Shown here piece by piece: positions 1 through 5,025 of a DNA stretch of 5,025 bases; position 1 is the stretch's first letter, and every line of letters begins with the position of its first letter. The stretch lies in NCBI GenBank assembly GCA_013139345.1, contig WTAY01000222.1, positions 1 to 5,025 on the forward strand, read 5' to 3'. A model generated the notes under the pieces. That model ran no database searches. It saw only the letters and a program-made list of their open reading frames with translations, and was not told the DNA's origin. The translations under genes and the position numbers were made by a program. Source of the stretch: Methylophaga sp. (lineage in GTDB: Bacteria > Pseudomonadota > Gammaproteobacteria > Nitrosococcales > Methylophagaceae).

Positions 1-955
1 CAATTACCCGTATTGGGTCCCCTTCTCCCCTAGCACTCCACAGCTTCTTCTCAAAGATATGAGGGTTATTACTAATTAGCTGATTCGCTACTCGTAAAAT
101 ACGCCCCATTGAACGATAATTTTGTTCAAGCTTGATCAATTTAAGTCTTGGAAAATCTTTCTGTAGTTGCACAAGATTTTCAGGTCTAGCACCACGCCAA
201 GAATATACAGATTGATCATCATCTCCTACAACGGTCAACGCTTCACGGATGCCAACAAGTTGCTTCACCAATTCATACTGACAGCCATTAGTATCTTGAT
301 ATTCATCTACCAAAAGATAATGAATACGGGCCTGCCATTTTTTTAATACATCTGGAAAATCCCGAAACAAAATAACCGGTTTCAATATCAAATCATCAAA
401 ATCAACTGCATTGTAGGCATGTAATGCTGCGAGGTAACGTTGGTATACTTTTGCAGCCGCCCCTTGCTGTTCATCTTCCGCGATCATCATCGCTTGTTCA
501 GGCGTGACCATCTGGTTTTTCCACTCGGAAATCTGCCACTGGCACTGTTCGGCATGTTCACTATCAGCAGCGAAATCACGCCCCATCAAATCACGCAATA
601 CTGCTAATGCATCTTGTTGATCAAAGATTGAAAAACCTGCACGGTAACCTAAGTGAGCAAACTCTTTGCGAAGTATGTTTAGGCCGAGATTATGAAATGT
701 CGACACCATCAAACCTCGTGCAGATGAACCGCGTGAAGCCATTAACTCAGCTACTCGACTTTTCATTTCACGTGCCGCTTTATTGGTGAAGGTTACCGCA
801 GCGATATTGCGTGCAGCAATGCCACATTCCTCAATCAAATAGGCGATCTTTCGGGTAATAACACGTGTTTTACCACTGCCAGCACCGGCTAAAACAAGTA
901 AAGGTCCATCTACATGACGCGCAGCATCCCGCTGCGGTGGATTTAAATCATGCAC
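1..955 (-). CDS. rep: ATP-dependent DNA helicase Rep, N-terminal 318 residues (C-terminal part beyond left edge)
   Basis: This is a superfamily 1A 3'-to-5' DNA helicase that helps replication forks pass protein-bound DNA and acts in replication restart. The frame is open to the left edge, so about 318 of the roughly 670 residues usual for the family are visible: domains 1A and 1B and the start of 2A. Seen motifs are the Q-motif region LNPPQ (residues 4-8), Walker A GAGSGKT (24-30), motif Ia TFTNKAAREM (55-64), Walker B DEYQDT (from 217), motif III GDDDQSVYSWRGA (244-256) and motif IV NYRS (279-282). The N-terminus, beginning MHDLNPPQ, resembles E. coli Rep (MRLNPGQ) and lacks the longer leader of UvrD, so Rep is preferred. 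The start is a GTG at 955-953. An in-frame stop, which is the comM TAA, lies just upstream, so no longer start is possible, and an AGGG sits 11 bases before the GTG. No frameshift was found in the part translated. UvrD or PcrA is the less likely alternative. Confidence 0.95.
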   Translation of the reverse strand, partial: MHDLNPPQRDAARHVDGPLLVLAGAGSGKTRVITRKIAYLIEECGIAARNIAAVTFTNKAAREMKSRVAELMASRGSSARGLMVSTFHNLGLNILRKEFAHLGYRAGFSIFDQQDALAVLRDLMGRDFAADSEHAEQCQWQISEWKNQMVTPEQAMMIAEDEQQGAAAKVYQRYLAALHAYNAVDFDDLILKPVILFRDFPDVLKKWQARIHYLLVDEYQDTNGCQYELVKQLVGIREALTVVGDDDQSVYSWRGARPENLVQLQKDFPRLKLIKLEQNYRSMGRILRVANQLISNNPHIFEKKLWSARGEGDPIRVI

Positions 956-958
956 TAA

Positions 959-2464
959 TTAGTTAACCCTAGTATCCAATCGTCGATAGCCAATGGCTTC
1001 GCTTAAATGGGGTGTTTGAATATGTTCAGAACCCGCAAGATCAGCAATCGTTCGTGCCACTTTCAAAATACGATGATAAGCACGTGCTGATAAGCCCAAA
1101 CGACTAATCGCTGTCTCTAATAATTGATAATTACTTTCGGTCAACTTGCAATGAACCTCTAATTCTTTATTGTCTAACAAATAATTGGCTTTACCAGCAC
1201 GTTTCATTTGTCTTTCTCTCGCCACAAATACACGCTTGCGTACTGTGGCACTATTCTCTTCTTTTTCATCATGCTGTGCAGGGCGTAACATTGATTTTGC
1301 CACAGGTGGCACTTCAATCAACATATCAATCCTATCCATTAATGGCCCCGATACTTTAGCCCTATATCGACGTACTTGATCTTCTGTACAGTGACAGCGT
1401 TCTTCACCTAAATAACCACATGGACACGGATTCATCGCAGTGACTAGCTGAAATCGTGCAGGAAACTCAGATTGCTTAGCCGCACGTGAAATCATGATCT
1501 TGCCAGATTCTATCGGTTCACGCAGTACTTCTAATACTTTTCTATCAAACTCTGGTAACTCATCTAAAAATAAAACACCATTATGAGCCAGTGAAATCTC
1601 ACCTGGTCGAGGCTGACCTCCTCCTCCCACCATTGCAACGGCTGATGCAGTATGGTGTGGCGCTCGAAAAGGGCGTTGTCGCCATTGTTCAACATTAAAC
1701 CCTTGTGCTGAAATAGAATGAACAGTGGCAGTTTCAACCGCCTCGTTCTCCGTCATCCCAGCCAAAATACTCGGCAAGCGACTTGCCAACATTGTTTTGC
1801 CCGTTCCCGGTGGCCCAGAAAAAAGTAAACTATGCGAACCTGCTGCGGCAATTTCTAAAGCACGCCTTGCATGTGCTTGGCCTCGAACATCCTCCAAGTC
1901 AGGATAACTAACACCCGCCTCACTCTCACTCATTTCAGACAAATCCAAACGCTTCTGCCCAACTAAGTGGGCACAGACATCTAATAAATGTCTTGCACCA
2001 AAACTAGTCGCATCTTCAATCAATGCTGACTCACTCGCATTCTCTAAAGGTAAAATCAGCTCCTTATTCACCTTCGATGTTGCAAGCATGGTTGGTAACA
2101 CGCCGCTAACAGCCCGTAATTCGCCTGTTAAACCTAACTCACCAATAAACTCTTTATTCTCCAACGAACTCATCGGCACTTGTTCAGATGCGGCCAAAAT
2201 ACCTAAAGCAATCGGCAAATCAAAACGTCCACCCTCTTTCGGCAAATCTGCTGGTGCTAAATTAATCGTGATTCGTTGCTGCGGAAAATTAAACTGTGAA
2301 TTCAACAAGGCTGAACGTACACGATCTTTACTTTCCTTAACCGCCGTTTCCAACATGCCAACAATACTTAAACTCGGCAAACCATTTGAAATATGCACCT
2401 CAATAGTGACTATCGGGGCATCAACACCTGTTATAGCTCGACTTATTACCGTTGCAATACTCAT
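959..2464 (-). CDS. comM: ComM/YifB family AAA+ ATPase (Mg-chelatase-like branch-migration helicase)
   Basis: This protein has 501 residues, close to the roughly 506 of E. coli YifB. In Vibrio and Haemophilus, ComM is a hexameric helicase that extends strand exchange when transforming DNA is integrated, but orthologues are also found in species not known to be competent. The visible domain order is an N-terminal Lon-like ChlI domain (about 1-165, with LAPADLPKEGGRFDLPIAL at 69-87), an AAA+ core, and a C-terminal Mg-chelatase domain (about 400-498). The core carries Walker A GPPGTGKT (217-224), Walker B GVLFLDEL (296-303), sensor 1 around N345 and a GPLMDRID arginine motif (373-380). The C-terminal signature is LSARAYHRILKVARTIADL (458-476). 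A CPC-x7-CHC cluster (347-359) follows sensor 1. AAGGA lies 9 bases before the ATG, which supports this start. It lies 33 bases after ppnP and 3 bases before rep. The name is firm at family level; a role in transformation in this organism is inferred. Confidence 0.96.
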   Translation of the reverse strand: MSIATVISRAITGVDAPIVTIEVHISNGLPSLSIVGMLETAVKESKDRVRSALLNSQFNFPQQRITINLAPADLPKEGGRFDLPIALGILAASEQVPMSSLENKEFIGELGLTGELRAVSGVLPTMLATSKVNKELILPLENASESALIEDATSFGARHLLDVCAHLVGQKRLDLSEMSESEAGVSYPDLEDVRGQAHARRALEIAAAGSHSLLFSGPPGTGKTMLASRLPSILAGMTENEAVETATVHSISAQGFNVEQWRQRPFRAPHHTASAVAMVGGGGQPRPGEISLAHNGVLFLDELPEFDRKVLEVLREPIESGKIMISRAAKQSEFPARFQLVTAMNPCPCGYLGEERCHCTEDQVRRYRAKVSGPLMDRIDMLIEVPPVAKSMLRPAQHDEKEENSATVRKRVFVARERQMKRAGKANYLLDNKELEVHCKLTESNYQLLETAISRLGLSARAYHRILKVARTIADLAGSEHIQTPHLSEAIGYRRLDTRVN

Positions 2465-2473
2465 TCTTAACCA

Positions 2474-2478
2474 TCCTT
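2474..2478 (-). promoter_or_regulatory. Ribosome binding site of comM
   Basis: AAGGA on the minus strand lies 9 bases upstream of the comM ATG, inside the 33-base gap after ppnP. It supports the annotated comM start and shows that the gene can be translated independently of ppnP. Confidence 0.6.
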
Positions 2479-2497
2479 GGTTATACTCTATTTATTG

Positions 2498-2812
2498 TTA
2501 GTCGATATATGAACAACAGTAGTCTGCTAATTCAGACACGTTTAAATCAAATGAAGAATCTGCTGGCACATTGAATGATTCACCACCTTTGATAGCAAGC
2601 CACTCTTCTGTTCCATCTAAACGATAGGTTAATTCACCCGCCATAATTTCCATTAACTCTGCTTTAGCAGTACCAAAAGTATAGTCACCCGGCATCATAA
2701 TACCGAGTGTTTTAGTTGTTCCATCAGCAAATGTGACAGTACGACTTGTGACATTCCCATCAAAATAAACATTCGCTTCACGGGTAATTGTTACATTATT
2801 AAATTCAGACAT
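2498..2812 (-). CDS. ppnP: Pyrimidine/purine nucleoside phosphorylase PpnP (YaiE, DUF1255 cupin)
   Basis: This is a 104-residue cytosolic single-domain cupin. The family phosphorolyses many purine and pyrimidine nucleosides to the free base and (deoxy)ribose 1-phosphate, in nucleoside salvage. The matching blocks are ANVYFDGNVTSR (13-24), PGDYTFGT (41-48), ELMEIMAGE (52-60) and GESFNVPADSSF (77-88), followed by a terminal DYCCSYI stretch corresponding to SYLCRYL in E. coli YaiE as I remember it. The protein is about ten residues longer than the E. coli form. The difference lies mainly in a leader (MSEFNNVTITRE) before the conserved YFDG block, which resembles a longer subgroup I recall from betaproteobacteria and some other gammaproteobacteria. 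The ATG lies 9 bases after the ubiK stop. Its Shine-Dalgarno is weak (GAG six bases upstream, next to that stop), so translation may be coupled to ubiK. No signal peptide or membrane segment is present. Confidence 0.93.
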   Translation of the reverse strand: MSEFNNVTITREANVYFDGNVTSRTVTFADGTTKTLGIMMPGDYTFGTAKAELMEIMAGELTYRLDGTEEWLAIKGGESFNVPADSSFDLNVSELADYCCSYID

Positions 2813-2821
2813 TCTTTTCTC

Positions 2822-3064
2822 TTATTTGTTTTTTTCTAATTCAGCGACTTGTTTTTCTAAGGCTTCTAATTTTTCACGAGTACGGTGTAATACTTGGGTT
2901 TGAATATCAAATTCTTCACGCGTCACCAAATCTAACTTAGCAAAGGTGGCACTCATTGCAGCACGAACATTCTTTTCAACATCCGCTTGCATCGCTGTAA
3001 AACCAGACGGTAAAGCACCACTAATCGTATTTGCAATTTTTTCAATTTTTTTAGGATCTAACAT
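2822..3064 (-). CDS. ubiK: Ubiquinone biosynthesis accessory factor UbiK (YqiC, BMFP family)
   Basis: This small, charged helical protein works with UbiJ in the soluble complex for aerobic coenzyme Q synthesis. Related proteins were earlier described as membrane fusogenic. Family marks are the opening MLDPKKIEKIA (1-11), PSGF and DVEKNVR in the first helix region, the hallmark LDLVTREEFDIQTQVL (44-59), and a C-terminal coiled coil rich in K, E and L (about 59-79). It closely parallels E. coli UbiK (MIDPKKIEQIA, LDLVSREEFDVQTQVL) but lacks the proline-containing tail, giving 80 residues against about 96. Four in-frame ATGs occur at 3076, 3070, 3067 and 3064. I chose the last: a GGAG at 3074-3071 lies six bases before it, and the resulting N-terminus matches E. 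coli. Starting at 3076 would add four residues, MEMM, without a visible ribosome binding site. It is first in a tight run with ppnP, comM and rep. Confidence 0.93.
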   Translation of the reverse strand: MLDPKKIEKIANTISGALPSGFTAMQADVEKNVRAAMSATFAKLDLVTREEFDIQTQVLHRTREKLEALEKQVAELEKNK

Positions 3065-3070
3065 CATCAT

Positions 3071-3074
3071 CTCC
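3071..3074 (-). promoter_or_regulatory. Ribosome binding site that decides the ubiK start
   Basis: GGAG on the minus strand overlaps the first of four in-frame ATGs (ATGGAGATGATGATG). It lies six bases before the last ATG (3064-3062), three before the one at 3067, and directly abuts the one at 3070. Normal spacing therefore favours 3064. The element cannot serve the ATG at 3076, which contains part of it. Confidence 0.6.
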
Positions 3075-3092
3075 ATTGTTACAGTGCTGCAT

Positions 3093-3098
3093 ATTCTA
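3093..3098 (-). promoter_or_regulatory. Possible sigma-70 -10 element upstream of ubiK
   Basis: TAGAAT on the minus strand matches the TATAAT consensus at five of six positions and lies about 28 bases before the preferred ubiK ATG, in the only gap between genes ahead of the ubiK-ppnP-comM-rep run. The best -35 at 16-base spacing is TTCAGT, which matches only three of six positions. It is therefore a weak candidate, supported mostly by its place. Confidence 0.22.
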
Positions 3099-3127
3099 CG
3101 TCATTGTGCTTGTGACTGAAATGAAAA

Positions 3128-3328
3128 CTAGCCTTGTTTTGTCCATAAAACATAAAAGAACACGGCCATCGTAATATCGGATAAAAACCAAACAATTGAT
3201 TCAAGCCCATCCATAACCGAGTCTGAAAAGAGCTCTACAATTGGCGAATAGCCAAATGTTAAGTTATAGAAAGAAAATAGTGCTGCTACAGCCCATAAAA
3301 TTGCACAGGTTAACGTAATTTGTTTCAT
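3128..3328 (-). CDS. Small hydrophobic protein of unknown function, two predicted membrane helices
   Basis: I do not recognise this 66-residue protein. Residues about 4-26 (ILWAVAALFSFYNLTFG core) and about 44-62 (IVWFLSDITMAVFFYVLW) are hydrophobic and long enough to span the membrane. They are separated by a short acidic segment (E32, D36, D40, E43). The ends are short: MKQ at the start and TKQG at the end. C8 does not sit in a proper lipobox, so a lipoprotein is unlikely. The ATG has a good AAGGA six bases upstream, which is the main reason to call this a real gene. It lies 57 bases after the stop of the DUF2339 gene on the same strand and 63 bases before ubiK, so it may be transcribed with DUF2339. 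Function cannot be inferred from this window. Confidence 0.75.
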   Translation of the reverse strand: MKQITLTCAILWAVAALFSFYNLTFGYSPIVELFSDSVMDGLESIVWFLSDITMAVFFYVLWTKQG

Positions 3329-3334
3329 CTCTTA

Positions 3335-3339
3335 TCCTT
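3335..3339 (-). promoter_or_regulatory. Ribosome binding site of the 66-residue membrane protein gene
   Basis: AAGGA on the minus strand lies six bases upstream of the ATG at 3328. This spacing is near ideal and supports both the reality and the start of the small unrecognised gene. Confidence 0.6.
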
Positions 3340-3384
3340 TTATTCTCTTTTATGAATTTAGTCTATTATTTTCTTGAGGCTTTA

Positions 3385-5025
3385 TTAGCCCACCCTTTGT
3401 TCAGCTTCAACCTTTGGCGGCAGTGGTGATAAATAACCAATCACTAACATTAGTCCACCGACGACTAAGAATGAAACAATGCGTGATATAGAGCCACTTT
3501 CTGCCAAATCAACAAAGAATAACTTCAATACCACTAATGCTAATAAACTTGCACCAGCGAACCAGAAGTGTCGTGATGATTTTCTAAATGCGAGTGCCAT
3601 TAAGGCCATGGCGATCACACTCCAAACAATGGATGTCGAGGTTTGAAATATGCTTGAGTTCATCATGCTATAGTCCGAATAATTAACCGCGGCAACGCTG
3701 TGAACTGTTCGGGCGATGACTATATTTACCCATGTAAAACTCATTATTCCAGCAACGCCGACAATAAAACTAGGTGGTATGGCAAGCTCGCCTTGCGTAT
3801 TAATAAAGCGTAACCAATACACCATGACTATTGCAGCTAGTGCTTGTGTAATATCAAGTGGGTTCAACACTGGTATATAGGTAAATAAGTTAGGGTTAGC
3901 ATCTTCATTTATCATCGCTAATTGCCAAATTAGTAAACCGAACATGACTGGCAATAAACCCAGCAAGTAATAAGCACGTTGATATTTACCCACCGGCCAT
4001 ACAACCTTTTTACCCCAACGCATCATACTCCAGACGATAAAGGCAAGCGTTAAGCCAATAATGCTATCAACCCATGTGTCATTAAATTCATAGAGCCCTT
4101 GAGCCCAGTCGCCTATTGCCCATATTATGATAAAGGCGGCAATCCACACGCCTATTGCATGCCATGTATTTAATCGCCTCGTTCCCCAAGTGCTCTCTCT
4201 GCGACGCAGTATTAATACATGAACAAATAATGCGACTGGCCACACGATAAAGCCCAAATAAGCCATTGGATTATCACCAGACGAATCGATAAGACTTGCA
4301 AACATAGAAATGAAAAGAACAGGCGTAAACAATATTATTGATAAGGAAATATTCGTCCATTTCAATTTATAACTAGCGATTATTTGTGCCAGTGTCGATA
4401 AGGAAATAAAGAGTATTGCCATCTTCACTTCGTAGTGATTTGAGACATAACGATCAATCTCACTCAATCCTGCTATAAACCACCATAACAGCCCCCAAAT
4501 GATCATCAGTACTGAGGCCTTAAATTCAAATGAATATGCTGTGTCTTTATTTCTTTCATATAAATAAGCAATAAAGAAAGCGGATAAACTCACCAAAACC
4601 ATGCCGATATAAGCACTATTAATAATAGCCATGCTTTCTGGAAGCTTGGTTTCAATAGACTCGATAAAGATGAGGCCTGCACCGACTGAAAGTAATAGGC
4701 CAAAAGCACGAGGTATGAAATGAGACTGTCGCAAGCCAACCCAAACTAATGCGGCTCCTTCCAGTGACCAGACAGCAGCGGTCCAACGTCCATCAAAATA
4801 CAAAGGAATAGCTAAACTGGCAAAGGTGACACCCAAGGCAAGAAATGACTCTGCTAACAACCTAAAACCATTTTTCTCAGGTTGCCATAAGACTTTGGCT
4901 AATACTAAATAAATGCCGGCCATTGCTGCTGCTGTTATCGCTTGACCATATTCAAACTGTTCAACAAGCTTGCTTTGCAAAGCAAATACAATAAGTGGTA
5001 AACCAAACACTAAAGAACCATCAAC
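3385..5025 (-). CDS. DUF2339 family polytopic membrane protein, C-terminal 546 residues (start beyond right edge)
   Basis: This is a large inner-membrane protein of unknown function. About 17 or 18 hydrophobic segments alternate with short loops across the visible part. Motifs I associate with DUF2339 are FGLPLIVFALQ near the right edge, DGRWTA (78-83 of the visible fragment) followed by EGAALVW (89-95), NPLDITQALA (388-397), a WFAGASLLALVVLKLFFVDL segment, and the end motif RIVSFL through GYLSPLPP (515-537), followed by a short charged tail. The frame stays open through the last base of the window. A GTG at 5010 could be read as a start, but it has no Shine-Dalgarno in view and lies inside a conserved block. 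DUF2339 proteins are usually about 800-1000 residues, so the N-terminal part is missing. No catalytic motif is visible. A role in the cell envelope would be speculation. Confidence 0.88.
   Translation of the reverse strand, partial: VDGSLVFGLPLIVFALQSKLVEQFEYGQAITAAAMAGIYLVLAKVLWQPEKNGFRLLAESFLALGVTFASLAIPLYFDGRWTAAVWSLEGAALVWVGLRQSHFIPRAFGLLLSVGAGLIFIESIETKLPESMAIINSAYIGMVLVSLSAFFIAYLYERNKDTAYSFEFKASVLMIIWGLLWWFIAGLSEIDRYVSNHYEVKMAILFISLSTLAQIIASYKLKWTNISLSIILFTPVLFISMFASLIDSSGDNPMAYLGFIVWPVALFVHVLILRRRESTWGTRRLNTWHAIGVWIAAFIIIWAIGDWAQGLYEFNDTWVDSIIGLTLAFIVWSMMRWGKKVVWPVGKYQRAYYLLGLLPVMFGLLIWQLAMINEDANPNLFTYIPVLNPLDITQALAAIVMVYWLRFINTQGELAIPPSFIVGVAGIMSFTWVNIVIARTVHSVAAVNYSDYSMMNSSIFQTSTSIVWSVIAMALMALAFRKSSRHFWFAGASLLALVVLKLFFVDLAESGSISRIVSFLVVGGLMLVIGYLSPLPPKVEAEQRVG

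Noticed and set aside
607..789. A 60-codon plus-strand open frame opposite rep
   Set aside because: The minus strand here encodes the conserved 1A/1B region of Rep without interruption; the plus frame has no recognisable protein features.
1185..1907. Two short plus-strand open frames (1185-1379 and 1725-1907) opposite comM
   Set aside because: Both overlap conserved ComM domains, including Walker A and the C-terminal domain, and look like antisense shadows.
2088..2501. A 137-codon open frame on the plus strand opposite the 5' part of comM
   Set aside because: It lies antisense to a clearly conserved comM coding region, its product resembles no protein I know, and it is best explained as a shadow of comM codon use.
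3100..3116. Inverted repeat GTCA...TGAC between the 66-residue gene and ubiK
   Set aside because: Four base pairs around a nine-base loop with no T-run; too weak to call a terminator or an operator.
3378..3390. Small inverted repeat GGCT-ttatt-AGCC at the end of the DUF2339 gene
   Set aside because: The stem is only four pairs, it overlaps the stop codon, and no run of T follows on either strand, so it is not a credible terminator.
1..5025. Search for a defence system, mobile element, CRISPR array, tRNA or other unusual system
   Set aside because: All but a few short gaps are filled by conserved housekeeping genes and one large membrane protein. No transposase, integrase, long repeats, array-like spacing or tRNA fold was seen.

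Overview
The window looks like an ordinary chromosomal segment of a gammaproteobacterium with AT-leaning composition (low-40s % GC by eye). UbiK, PpnP, ComM and Rep together, with sequences close to what I remember of the E. coli and Pseudomonas proteins, point to Gammaproteobacteria. I cannot fix the genus. A marine or methylotroph-like low-GC lineage is possible, but that is a guess.

All six genes lie on the minus strand, so they read from right to left. In transcription order they are: (1) the C-terminal 546 residues of a large polytopic DUF2339 membrane protein, whose start lies beyond the right edge; (2) a 66-residue two-helix membrane protein that I do not recognise; (3) ubiK, an accessory factor for ubiquinone synthesis; (4) ppnP, a small cupin-type nucleoside phosphorylase; (5) comM (yifB), an AAA+ branch-migration helicase; (6) rep, the replication-accessory superfamily 1 helicase, whose C-terminal half lies beyond the left edge.

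The last four genes are tightly packed, with gaps of 9, 33 and 3 bases, and probably form one transcription unit. A weak candidate promoter sits in the gap before ubiK. DUF2339 and the 66-residue gene may form a second unit upstream, or all six may be read through, because no convincing rho-independent terminator is visible between them. comM and rep both act on DNA strand exchange and fork repair, and the 3-base gap with a GTG start suggests translational coupling. The link to ubiK and ppnP is probably shared expression only.

I found no tRNA or rRNA gene, insertion sequence, CRISPR array, prophage gene or defence system. No gene-free stretch exceeds about 65 bases. Points worth a second look are the unidentified 66-residue protein, the start-codon choice of ubiK, the rep GTG start, and a four-cysteine motif in ComM.
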